From contig JAIRZR010000338.1 of assembly GCA_031267155.1 (NCBI GenBank), positions 1-6,500 of the forward strand: a DNA stretch of 6,500 nucleotides, read 5' to 3'. A program made the position numbers and the translations under genes. The notes beneath the pieces were generated by a model. That model was not told the DNA's origin. It did no database searches and saw only the letters and a program-made list of their open reading frames with translations. Positions 1 through 6,319 of this stretch are shown here, piece after piece. The DNA is from Prevotellaceae bacterium (lineage in GTDB: Bacteria; Bacteroidota; Bacteroidia; Bacteroidales; UBA932). The stretch's first letter is position 1, and every line of letters begins with the position of its first letter.

Positions 1-140
1 AAGAAGCTGTTCCTGAACAGGCAGTGGTTGAAGATGCTGCTCCTGAACAGGCAGTAGTAGAAGATGTTGCTCCAGAACAGGCGGTTGCAAGCGCAGAAGA
101 AGCTGTTCCTGAACAGCCCCAAAACGAGAATGTTAATTGA
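1..140 (+). CDS. 3' end of a gene with an acidic Pro/Glu/Gln repeat tail
   Basis: Only the last 45 codons are present, read in the frame starting at base 3 and ending at TGA 138-140; the start lies outside the window. The visible residues are a low-complexity acidic tail made of a repeated decapeptide close to PEQAVVEDAA, with the PEQ motif occurring four times (spacings of 10, 10 and 14 residues), then a short PQNENVN end. The DNA repeats with the protein (30-bp units beginning near cctgaacaggcagt). No catalytic or folded domain is visible, so no function can be given. Tails of this composition occur at the C-termini of several Bacteroidetes proteins, including some ribosomal and DNA-binding proteins, but the tail alone does not tell which. 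That the frame is real is supported by the codon-periodic repeat and by the strong terminator that begins 22 bases after the stop. Confidence 0.8.
   Translation, partial: EAVPEQAVVEDAAPEQAVVEDVAPEQAVASAEEAVPEQPQNENVN
3..119 (+). repeat. 30-bp coding tandem repeat (PEQ-type)
   Basis: Imperfect tandem units begin with cctgaacag or ccagaacag at about 18, 48, 78 and 108. The first two intervals are 30 bp; the third is lengthened by an inserted ASAEE-coding segment. Several differences between units are silent third-base changes (gtg/gta, gtt/gta, cct/cca), which fits a translated repeat diverging under coding constraint. Confidence 0.75.
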
Positions 141-161
141 ATGAATTTTGAATTTTTCTTC

Positions 162-195
162 AAACCCGTATTTTCCTCAAAAATACGGGTTTTTT
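162..195 (+). terminator. Intrinsic terminator of the plus-strand gene
   Basis: A perfect 13-bp stem (162-174 pairing with 180-192) with the 5-base loop cctca is followed by an uninterrupted T-run to 195. The stem has a GC core (cccg/cggg). It lies 22 bases past the stop at 140. The reverse orientation lacks a T-tract, so it should act only on plus-strand transcription. Confidence 0.92.
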
Positions 196-209
196 CTTTG
201 AATACGGTT

Positions 210-217
210 TACTTTTG
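210..217 (+). promoter_or_regulatory. Possible Bacteroides-type -7 element
   Basis: TACTTTTG matches TAnnTTTG at all fixed positions. There is no TTTG at the usual 19-21 bp upstream; the nearest, 197-200, is only 9 bp away. Transcription would start near 224 and run into the hairpin-rich gap with no gene on that strand. A short AT-rich motif like this can occur by chance. Confidence 0.25.
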
Positions 218-308
218 TGGGACGGCGAGTCCGGTTTATTCTGTTGCGTTTTTATCAATCAGCTTACAATTTATTCCACGCGCGGGGCAGTTTTGTGCAT
301 TGCAGACT

Positions 309-342
309 GACGCCGTAAGGCGTCTCCCTCGCTCGGGATTTT
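309..342 (+). other. Two adjacent hairpins with a GNRA-type loop
   Basis: A perfect 6-bp GC-rich stem (309-314 with 319-324) closes the tetraloop GTAA, which fits the stable GNRA class if transcribed on the plus strand. Directly after it, tccc (325-328) can pair with ggga (335-338), followed by tttt. The pair looks like the 3' part of a small structured transcript or a weak terminator. No known RNA family is recognised. Confidence 0.3.
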
Positions 343-501
343 GTTGGACAATGAATTGTTAATCCCTGACGAGATTTTTGATTCCGGCAATGTTATATTT
401 TTTTTGCATTAAACCTTTTAATGGGGGGACTGACGAATTCAGAATCTTCCTGCACAGGCAAAGTAGGCTTTTTGGATATTCATATACAATAGCCGCCGTA
501 A

Positions 502-1419
502 TTATTTGAATGCGAAAGTATATCTTGATTCTTCCATTACTTCGTCTGCTACCTTAATACCACTGACAGTAACTGTGTATGTGACATTTTTTACAAGTCC
601 CACAACTTTCCACTGCAGATTGTTGGGCAAACCGCAATCGGAATTGTCATAACTGAGACTGCCTTCGACAATGTTCAGTATCTGGCTTCCAGCGTTTACT
701 TCAACCGTAGCATCGGAAAAATCGACTGTATTGTTACCCGATTTGGAAGACTTGTTGCTAAGCAGCGAAAAACTCATAACCGAATTGGGATCAAAGAGTT
801 TTGCACTGTAATTACCTTCAGGATATGCAACATACTGAATTTCGGAATTACTGATGTCGGCGCCGTCGGACGTTATCAGCATCGCGGAGGACACATACTT
901 GAAATCGCCTTTTCTTGGCGTCCCTATGACTCTCCCGAATGTGATACTTTTCAGAAACGGGTCTAATATTCGACGGCGATTATTGATATTTTCGCTGTTC
1001 AATTCGGTCATCCAGTCGTTTATATGGATTTCGGAGGAGGGCCACTTCGAACTTGCATTTCCCCAGAAACTGCGGTTTCCGGTATTACATCCCTGCGCCC
1101 CGTTTTCAGAATAACATAAATCCGATTCGCTTACTATTCCGATACCGGCATTTGCAGCGCCAATCAGAGCAGCTTCCTGCGCAAGCCTGTCGTTTCTGTT
1201 ATCGTACACAACAGCAGGCAAATTGTGTGTAGCCCGCACACTGTTTATGTATGTCAACACCTTTTGCTTTTCGATTTCCGACAGGGAGCCGGGCGTACAG
1301 CTGGCTATGTCGGGCACATATTCATACAGCGGGTCGCTTGCCACAGATGGCGCTTCTTTTGTACAGGATGAAAGCAGTAAGCATAAAACAAATGCCGGAA
1401 ATAATCTAAAAAATTTCAT
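502..1419 (-). CDS. CAP (SCP/PR-1-like) domain lipoprotein
   Basis: The 305-residue product begins with a lipoprotein signal (hydrophobic stretch 6-16, lipobox LSSC with Cys19 as lipidation site), so it should be membrane-anchored. Residues about 50-200 fit the CAP superfamily: the first helix reads VLTYINSVRATHNLPAVVYD, followed by LAQEAA, then CYSENGAQGC (Glu105 aligning with the conserved Glu of GEN-type motifs), NDWM, and RRRILDPFLKSITFG. In relatives I recall this last part as GHRRWILNP, so the conserved His is Asn147 here. Residues about 195-305 form a beta-rich tail (YPEGNYSAKLF, MSFSL, YTVTVSGI) common behind bacterial CAP domains. Cysteines at 41, 102, 111 and 262 could form disulfides. 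The ATG follows the stop of the GH3 fusion gene by three bases, implying co-transcription and probably coupled translation. Molecular activity is unknown. Confidence 0.82.
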   Translation of the reverse strand: MKFFRLFPAFVLCLLLSSCTKEAPSVASDPLYEYVPDIASCTPGSLSEIEKQKVLTYINSVRATHNLPAVVYDNRNDRLAQEAALIGAANAGIGIVSESDLCYSENGAQGCNTGNRSFWGNASSKWPSSEIHINDWMTELNSENINNRRRILDPFLKSITFGRVIGTPRKGDFKYVSSAMLITSDGADISNSEIQYVAYPEGNYSAKLFDPNSVMSFSLLSNKSSKSGNNTVDFSDATVEVNAGSQILNIVEGSLSYDNSDCGLPNNLQWKVVGLVKNVTYTVTVSGIKVADEVMEESRYTFAFK

Positions 1420-1422
1420 AAT

Positions 1423-4400
1423 CTATCTTTTTATATTGTTGTTTACTAATTGATTTTCGATAAGATGACGGTTTTTCCCGTCTATAGCCTGTATAAACCT
1501 TGCAAAGATTTCACTTCGCGTGCCGAGCTGCGAAAGTTTGTTGTTGCCTGTCGATGGATTTATTCTGTTTGAAAGGAATATGAAAACGAGTTCGCGTTCG
1601 GGATCTATCCATACCATTGTTCCCGTAAATCCCGTATGTCCATAGCTTTGAAGGGATGCTTCCTTGCAAATGGGACTTTTTTTCCTGGCGTCGGGGTCTT
1701 TTTTATCGAAGCCAAGTCCCCGTCTGTTGCCCTGCATGCAATTGGTACAGGATGTAAACTGGGCTATCGTTTCCTCTGTCATATAGCGTGTTCCGCCGTA
1801 GAAGCCCCCGTTGAGGTACATTTGATACAGTTTGACCAGATCGTTTGCATTGCTGAACAGGCCGGCGTGTCCCGACACTCCGCCGCTAAGCGAAGCCGCC
1901 TGATCATGAACATAGCCCTGCAACAGCTGATTCCTGAACAGCCTGTCATCTTCCGTGGGGGGAATGTCGCCTGCCGGAATCCTTTCCAGGGGAAGGTAGC
2001 CCGTGCGGTTCATCCCGATAGGCTCATAAAACAGTGTCTGAGACAGTTTGTCTTCCGGCATATCATATACCGATTCTATCAGGCGCTGCATGTAGATAAA
2101 TCCCAGGTCGCTGTAACGGTAACCGGTATTCATCAGGATACAGGTATCTATCGCGGCATATATATCTTCGCGCAATTCACTGGATCCGTACAGTTTATCT
2201 GCAATGGGACGGGTAAACTTTTCCGTCTTTTCGGGCGAAAAGAAATTCCTGTCCAGTGTGTAGCCATTTTTTAGATATCTGCCCGCGCCCGGAATCGGGA
2301 TGCTGAATTCAGCCGTTTTCCTGCTGGATATTGCCGGTTTCCCGTCAGGCGTAACAAAATATTTGTAGTGAAAGGGAACCCATGAGGGCAATCCGGACTG
2401 GTGCAGCAATATATCCTTGATTTTCAAGTCTCCCTTGTTGCTGTGAGGATGCATTGGGATGTACTGCTGCAGCGAACTGTTTATGTCCACAATTTTCTCG
2501 TCGACCATACGCATTACTATGGGCAGTGTTGCAGCCACTTTCGTTACCGAAGCCACGTCGTACACATCCGAGATTTTCACTTTTGGAGACGTCCTGTCGT
2601 ATGTATGGTTTCCAAACGCCTTGTAGTAGAACACTTCGCCCCGATGCGCCGCTATCACCTGACAGCCGGGGAATGCTTTCTGCCTGATTCCCGCCATCAC
2701 CAGCGAATCAATGCTGTTCAGCGTTTTTTGCGATATGCCTGTTTCTTCGGGTATGATATATTTCAGGCGTATGGAATTGAATGTCTCCAGTCCATAGCCT
2801 TCATGAAATTTCTGGGCGCTTACAGGCATTTTCCCCGAAAAGGGTATTCCGCCGAATATCATTTGCGCCGTTCTGTCCTGCGCTTCACTGGAATTGTCGT
2901 GAGCCACAATCACAGAACTTGCATACAGATCAACAGGTTCGACGTACGAAAGAAAATAAGGCGAGCCAAAGTAAGCCAGGACTATTTTCCTGTCTGGCAG
3001 GACGGTTTTCAGCAAATCAAAAACCTGCTTGCTGACTCCGTACTGTTTTGAGGGACTTGTGCTTGTCGCATGATATCCGGCAACAATCACGTCGCAGCTG
3101 CTGAATTTATTCCTCATGTCAGTGATTTCCCGAGCTGTGGGAACAGCCGAAATTTCGCATTTGGCAGATATGTCCGCGTACATCGACAGCCGGTCGATAA
3201 AAGCCTTTCCCGATTCAAAGCCCCCGATAGCCAGATATCCGTACTGATGCCTGTCTATATCCCTGAGAGGCAGGATATCATTCCTGTTTTCCAGCAGGAT
3301 TACGGAGTTTTCCACCAGCCGGTTTTTCAGCGCCTGCGCTTTGGGCGAATTGATGCTGTCGCGTATTCCCTTTGTTTTCAGCGGGGTAAATTTTCTCAAT
3401 CCGGCACGGTATTTGACGGTCAGGATTTTCCTGCATTTCTCATCTATGACTTCCTGCACAATTTCTCCTTCCTTCACGGCTTTTTCGATTGCGAGTATAT
3501 TATTCTCTATATCGTAGGGCATCAGGAGGATATCGTGTCCTGCCTTGAGAGCTTCGAGAGCTACATTCCTGTTGCCGGCATAATTCTTTACTCCATTCAT
3601 ATTCAGCGCATCGCTGATGACTAAACCCTGAAACGACATCTCGTCGCGCAGTGTTTTCTCTATCACGCTTTTCGAAATCGAGGCAGGGATTTCGGTACCG
3701 GTATTTTCAAGCGAACGGGCGTAAAGATGTCCAATCATGACCATGGCAATTCCATTATCTATAAGCTTTTGAAACGGTTTGAACTCAATGGAATCCAGAC
3801 GTTCTTTCGAATGGTTCAGCACCGGCAGCAGCTTGTGCGAATCGGTATCCGTATCTCCATGTCCGGGAAAATGCTTTGCGCAGGCAATCACCCCGTTATC
3901 CTGCATTCCTTCCATAAGGGCAATCCCCTTTTCCGAAACTTCGGCGGGATTTTCGCCAAACGAACGGTAGTTGATGACAGGATTGCTGGAATTGTTATTG
4001 ACGTCCACTACAGGAGCAAAATTGATGTGAACCCCCAGGAGTTTACACTGCCTTGCGATTTCCGCTCCGAGTTCGTATATCAGGCTGTTATCCCTGATCG
4101 ATCCCAAAGCCATCTGTTGCGGGAAGGCGATAGCGCTTTTGAGCCTCATTCCGACGCCCCATTCCGCATCCATGCTTATAAGCAGGGGTATTTTCGAAAC
4201 AGACTGGTATAAATTAGTCAGTTCCACCTGTTTCTCCGGCGTTCCCTGAAAGAAAATCAGTCCTCCAATATTGTAGTCCGTGATTCCTTTCTTTACGGAA
4301 TTTTCATGTCTTTCGTCGAGATTGGAATATGCCGGCATCATAAAAAGCTGAGCAAGCCGGTTACGCGGACTGAGCGTAAGCATAACGGAATCAACCCATC

Positions 4401-4539
4401 GCTTTTCCCCGGGCGATTTGGGACTTGCTATATATTTGGTATGCCTCGCGTATCCGCCTTCGGGCGTCGAGTCAAGCTTGTGAACAGAAAAAAGCAATAG
4501 AATGCAAACAAGTAAAATCGTATTTTTATAGACAGTCAT
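1423..4539 (-). CDS. Exported GH3 beta-N-acetylhexosaminidase fused to a beta-lactamase-family serine hydrolase
   Basis: I start at the ATG at 4539 (1038 residues). The frame is open for 33 more codons to 4638, but only the internal Met is followed directly by a signal-like segment (residues 5-18), and a -7 promoter match lies inside the longer version. Residues about 43-380 are a NagZ-like GH3 domain: KHFPGHGDTDTDSH at 222-235 gives the Asp233-His235 dyad of NagZ enzymes, and SDALNM holds the likely nucleophile Asp310. Residues about 400-580 resemble the second GH3 domain. Residues about 601-1020 form a class-C-type serine hydrolase with SVTK (Ser664, Lys667), YSD (809-811) and HTG (968-970), all the expected catalytic motifs. 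GH3 enzymes of this type release beta-linked GlcNAc, in NagZ from muropeptides; the second domain may be a peptidase, esterase or transferase. No lipobox is seen, so a periplasmic location is likely, unlike cytoplasmic E. coli NagZ. Fusions of this layout are known in Bacteroidetes. Substrates are inferred. Confidence 0.93.
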   Translation of the reverse strand: MTVYKNTILLVCILLLFSVHKLDSTPEGGYARHTKYIASPKSPGEKRWVDSVMLTLSPRNRLAQLFMMPAYSNLDERHENSVKKGITDYNIGGLIFFQGTPEKQVELTNLYQSVSKIPLLISMDAEWGVGMRLKSAIAFPQQMALGSIRDNSLIYELGAEIARQCKLLGVHINFAPVVDVNNNSSNPVINYRSFGENPAEVSEKGIALMEGMQDNGVIACAKHFPGHGDTDTDSHKLLPVLNHSKERLDSIEFKPFQKLIDNGIAMVMIGHLYARSLENTGTEIPASISKSVIEKTLRDEMSFQGLVISDALNMNGVKNYAGNRNVALEALKAGHDILLMPYDIENNILAIEKAVKEGEIVQEVIDEKCRKILTVKYRAGLRKFTPLKTKGIRDSINSPKAQALKNRLVENSVILLENRNDILPLRDIDRHQYGYLAIGGFESGKAFIDRLSMYADISAKCEISAVPTAREITDMRNKFSSCDVIVAGYHATSTSPSKQYGVSKQVFDLLKTVLPDRKIVLAYFGSPYFLSYVEPVDLYASSVIVAHDNSSEAQDRTAQMIFGGIPFSGKMPVSAQKFHEGYGLETFNSIRLKYIIPEETGISQKTLNSIDSLVMAGIRQKAFPGCQVIAAHRGEVFYYKAFGNHTYDRTSPKVKISDVYDVASVTKVAATLPIVMRMVDEKIVDINSSLQQYIPMHPHSNKGDLKIKDILLHQSGLPSWVPFHYKYFVTPDGKPAISSRKTAEFSIPIPGAGRYLKNGYTLDRNFFSPEKTEKFTRPIADKLYGSSELREDIYAAIDTCILMNTGYRYSDLGFIYMQRLIESVYDMPEDKLSQTLFYEPIGMNRTGYLPLERIPAGDIPPTEDDRLFRNQLLQGYVHDQAASLSGGVSGHAGLFSNANDLVKLYQMYLNGGFYGGTRYMTEETIAQFTSCTNCMQGNRRGLGFDKKDPDARKKSPICKEASLQSYGHTGFTGTMVWIDPERELVFIFLSNRINPSTGNNKLSQLGTRSEIFARFIQAIDGKNRHLIENQLVNNNIKR

Positions 4540-4567
4540 ATAATACCAATAATCAAAATTATAGGCG

Positions 4568-4575
4568 CAAAGATA
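4568..4575 (-). promoter_or_regulatory. Bacteroides-type -7 element of the GH3-fusion operon
   Basis: On the minus strand TATCTTTG matches TAnnTTTG exactly. It lies 28 bases upstream of the ATG at 4539, giving a short leader of roughly 22-25 bases. No good TTTG is seen at the usual upstream spacing, so the -33 element is weak or absent. Its position inside the longest open frame argues for the internal start codon. Confidence 0.45.
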
Positions 4576-4758
4576 AGGATAATGTCTGTTAACTCCGGAG
4601 AATTTAACTTTATTTAATTTTCTAATATTGAATAACAAATCACAAGAGCACTGTTAATGGATTAATATATAAGCTTATATGTTTAGCTTGAAACCGCATT
4701 TTTCTTTTCGAAAAAGTTAAAAAAACAGATAATATTTGTGGCCGTCATTGCGGATGTG
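4576..4758. other. AT-rich intergenic region upstream of the GH3-fusion gene
   Basis: No gene is supported here. The stretch holds a perfect 14-base palindrome (atataagcttatat, 4667-4680), a ttttcgaaaa palindrome near 4705-4715, several A/T runs, and cgtcattgcg at 4743-4752. The first part may carry upstream promoter or operator sequences for the minus-strand operon that starts at 4539. Confidence 0.5.
4667..4680. promoter_or_regulatory. Perfect 14-bp palindrome, possible operator
   Basis: ATATAAGCTTATAT is fully self-complementary and lies about 90-105 bases upstream of the -7 element of the GH3-fusion gene. A dimeric regulator could bind there, but in such AT-rich DNA chance is a reasonable explanation. 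Confidence 0.2.
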
Positions 4759-4788
4759 TAATCCTGAAAATCCTGATTCAGACAAAAA
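4759..4788 (-). repeat. Direct repeat copy A (non-coding, past the terminator)
   Basis: This 30-bp copy matches 4859-4888 at 29 of 30 positions (the only difference is at 4776, a against c at 4876), in the same orientation and exactly 100 bp away. On the minus strand its first bases are the T-run of the terminator and it continues as gtctgaatcaggattttcag. AGGATT-rich sequences of this type are, from memory, common dispersed intergenic repeats in Bacteroidetes and other bacteria. Confidence 0.85.
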
Positions 4789-4823
4789 AAGAGAAGGAAT
4801 AAACAAAAGTTTAATCCTTCTCT
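4784..4823 (-). terminator. Intrinsic terminator of the acidic lipoprotein gene
   Basis: On the minus strand a 15-bp stem with one mismatch (4823-4809 pairing with 4804-4790) and a 4-base loop is followed by a run of seven T (4790-4784). It starts 27 bases after the stop of the lipoprotein gene at 4850 and separates it from the GH3-fusion operon. Confidence 0.88.
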
Positions 4824-4841
4824 TAATGGATGATGCGTCAG

Positions 4842-4888
4842 CAATCCTGTTAATCCTCTAATCCTGAAAATCCTGCTTCAGACAAAAA
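4842..4888 (-). repeat. Direct repeat copy B with AGGATT sub-repeats, overlapping the lipoprotein C-terminus
   Basis: Bases 4859-4888 are the second copy of the 30-bp repeat. On the minus strand the sequence goes on as a chain of AGGATT words (AGGATTTTC, AGGATTAG, AGGATTAAC, AGGATTGC) spaced 8-9 bases apart down to about 4842. Its coding part supplies residues 245-254 of the lipoprotein (FLSEAGFSGL), and one AGGATTAA word contains the stop codon. Confidence 0.8.
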
Positions 4889-5620
4889 GCGAAGTTTTTG
4901 TTTTGCCGACAGCGGGGAAACCTGTTTATGTAAAGAACCGGACAGGTTGTATGAACTCTTATCTTCAAAATACCATTTCACATTTGCAGGAGCTTGAGTA
5001 GTATATTCGTATGAATCTTTTTCTGTACGTTTCTCATACATTATATTCCAGCCCTTTCTCAGATTACAGTTATACCTATATGTATTTGTGTATGTCTCTT
5101 CATATTCCGTTCCTTCACCGTAAGTCCAAGTTTCAGTTCCAGAACCTGAAATGCTTACATCTCCGTCCACATATATCAGTTCTCCTTCCCAGTCTCCGTT
5201 CCCATGATAAAAAGAGCCCACATAAGAGTCCGATTTGTATGCGTCCAAGATTGCCTCGCCTGTCTTTACATTGGGATTGCTTACCGTTACACCATCGGGT
5301 ATTTCATCTTCTTCATCAAAAAGAGGTTCAAGATATTGGGCGCCGAGGCTTGCCGGAAGATTTAATGTAAATCCTCCGTTGGTATAGGGGGCGCTTGCAA
5401 GCGTAATCAACTTGTCGTCGTTGGAATAAGTCACTGCTTCTACAAGGTCAATTTTGCTATTGTAACTTGCCCCGTTTTCGACAACAGCAGTGACAGTGTT
5501 ATTTTGAATCACACCATTTCCACCCTTATCATCGTTTTCATCTTCGTCTTTGTTACAGGAGCATAAAGCTACAACCGTAAACAGGCTAACGAACGCCATC
5601 ATTAAAAAATTTCTTTTCAT
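4850..5620 (-). CDS. Acidic, probably surface-exposed lipoprotein of unknown function
   Basis: The 256-residue product has a hydrophobic N-terminus and a lipobox-like LCSC with Cys22 as lipidation site. NKDEDENDD follows directly; a Lys plus acidic cluster at this place is a known Bacteroidetes signal for export of lipoproteins to the cell surface. A Gly/Asn linker (about 33-41) leads into a beta-rich body. Residues 137-220 are rich in Tyr, Thr, Trp and Glu and contain YNCNLRKGWNIMYEK and a VKWYFED motif, patterns I associate with Bacteroidetes lipoproteins of unknown role. The last residues, FLSEAGFSGLED, come from a dispersed-type repeat and may not belong to the original protein. The start lies 33 bases after the stop of the 220-residue gene, with an AT-rich leader and no clear Shine-Dalgarno site, so the two genes are probably co-transcribed. 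An intrinsic terminator follows. No enzymatic motif is visible. Confidence 0.85.
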   Translation of the reverse strand: MKRNFLMMAFVSLFTVVALCSCNKDEDENDDKGGNGVIQNNTVTAVVENGASYNSKIDLVEAVTYSNDDKLITLASAPYTNGGFTLNLPASLGAQYLEPLFDEEDEIPDGVTVSNPNVKTGEAILDAYKSDSYVGSFYHGNGDWEGELIYVDGDVSISGSGTETWTYGEGTEYEETYTNTYRYNCNLRKGWNIMYEKRTEKDSYEYTTQAPANVKWYFEDKSSYNLSGSLHKQVSPLSAKQKLRFLSEAGFSGLED

Positions 5621-5653
5621 TACATTATTTTTATTAATTTATAATTCAAAATT

Positions 5654-6316
5654 CTACGGAATAATAACAGTTATTATTTCCGACCATGGACCTTTCACGC
5701 CTCTTGTGTTTTCCCATCTGCCTGCGAGGGACAGCATTTTACCGCGCTGTTTTCCGGTGAAGGAAATACGTCCGGGCGTCTTTGTGAAAAACTGCGAATC
5801 GGTAAGCTGTTCCCATTCGGTAGCCGGCACGTCGAGTATTACCATTTTCACTTCGAAACCGTGTACTCCTGCCGGTTTTGCCTTGCGTCCGCTTTCCGAA
5901 TCCACAGCATGTATTTCTATAACGCCGGGCGCGAGCAATTTCGTTGTCAATACGGGATAGGTGTGCGGGTCTTTCGCCGGCGACGGCTTGGGGTCATGCA
6001 CCGGTAAACCCATTTGCAGACGTTCCTCGTCGGTGATCAGCGAGTTGTATTCCAGAAACTCCTTCACGTATATCCGCGTAGCCTTTTTGAGGATGTCGCG
6101 GGTTATGTTTTTTTCCAGCGTATCTGCCATTCCGCTGTTAGGATCCTGCGCCTTTGCATAGGCGTCTTCGTACGCCGTAATCATCGGCGGATCAATATGC
6201 AACCAGCTTGTGGGACTCAGGTTCCACCTGGGCGCATTAGTTCTTACCCGGGTGAAAAGGTTCTTATCCCAGGTTAAAAAATTCCCGTCATTACGCGGGA
6301 TGTAGTCTTTACCCAT
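5654..6316 (-). CDS. Conserved-type protein of unknown function, helical N-terminus and Ig/FN3-like C-terminus
   Basis: The 220-residue product has no signal peptide or membrane segment. It resembles a family of roughly 210-220 residue hypothetical proteins that I recall from Bacteroidetes genomes, though I cannot name a domain entry. Visible parts are an N-terminal DYIPRNDGNFLTWDKNL, a probably helical region about 45-92, a link with ITDEERLQMGLPVHDPKPSP (94-113), and a beta-rich half from about 118 ending in GRWENTRGVKGPWSEI and a final IIP. The second half looks like a fibronectin-III or Ig-like fold (Trp-Glu-Asn then Gly-Pro-Trp-Ser near the last strands). The ATG at 6316 is preceded by an A/T-rich leader. 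The acidic lipoprotein gene follows after 33 bases with no terminator between them, so the pair probably forms an operon. Function unknown. Confidence 0.85.
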   Translation of the reverse strand: MGKDYIPRNDGNFLTWDKNLFTRVRTNAPRWNLSPTSWLHIDPPMITAYEDAYAKAQDPNSGMADTLEKNITRDILKKATRIYVKEFLEYNSLITDEERLQMGLPVHDPKPSPAKDPHTYPVLTTKLLAPGVIEIHAVDSESGRKAKPAGVHGFEVKMVILDVPATEWEQLTDSQFFTKTPGRISFTGKQRGKMLSLAGRWENTRGVKGPWSEIITVIIP

Positions 6317-6319
6317 TTT

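Larger units (their letters stand above)
196..501. other. Intergenic region with short hairpins, no convincing gene
   Basis: This 306-base gap lies between a plus-strand gene end and a minus-strand gene end, so the flanking genes are convergent. Perfect short inverted repeats are visible: ggac/gtcc at 220-232, gacgcc-gtaa-ggcgtc at 309-324, tccc/ggga at 325-338 followed by tttt, acaat/attgt at 348-359, and cattaaa-cct-tttaatg at 407-423. A run of eight T lies just before the last one, and a run of six G just after. An open frame crosses the region on the plus strand, but it runs through the terminator hairpin and has no recognisable protein features, so I do not call it. No clear terminator for the minus-strand gene ending at 502 was found. 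Confidence 0.6.

Noticed and set aside
7..20. Palindrome ctgttcctgaacag, resembling an SOS-type operator
   Set aside because: It recurs because AVPEQ is encoded repeatedly in the protein tail, lies at the 3' end of a gene, and has no promoter nearby.
141..362. A 73-codon plus-strand open frame after the repeat-tailed gene
   Set aside because: It runs straight through the terminator hairpin and T-run at 162-195 and has no recognisable protein features.
407..423. Hairpin cattaaa-cct-tttaatg as terminator of the CAP gene
   Set aside because: On the minus strand it is followed by an A-run rather than a T-run, and the stem is almost all A/T, so it does not fit an intrinsic terminator.
1636..4212. 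Several long plus-strand open frames opposite the GH3-fusion gene, up to 216 codons
   Set aside because: The minus strand carries all conserved catalytic motifs over the whole stretch; the opposite frames show no domain, signal or start context and are shadows.
5618..5625. ATGTAATG start-stop just before the acidic lipoprotein start as a regulatory mini-frame
   Set aside because: A two-codon coincidence in a very AT-rich leader; nothing else supports regulation by it.
5660..5678. Perfect 9-bp inverted repeat aataataac-a-gttattatt as a possible terminator or operator
   Set aside because: It lies inside the coding end of the 220-residue gene (codons for IITVII), has no GC core and no T-tract, and is explained by AT-rich Ile/Val codons.
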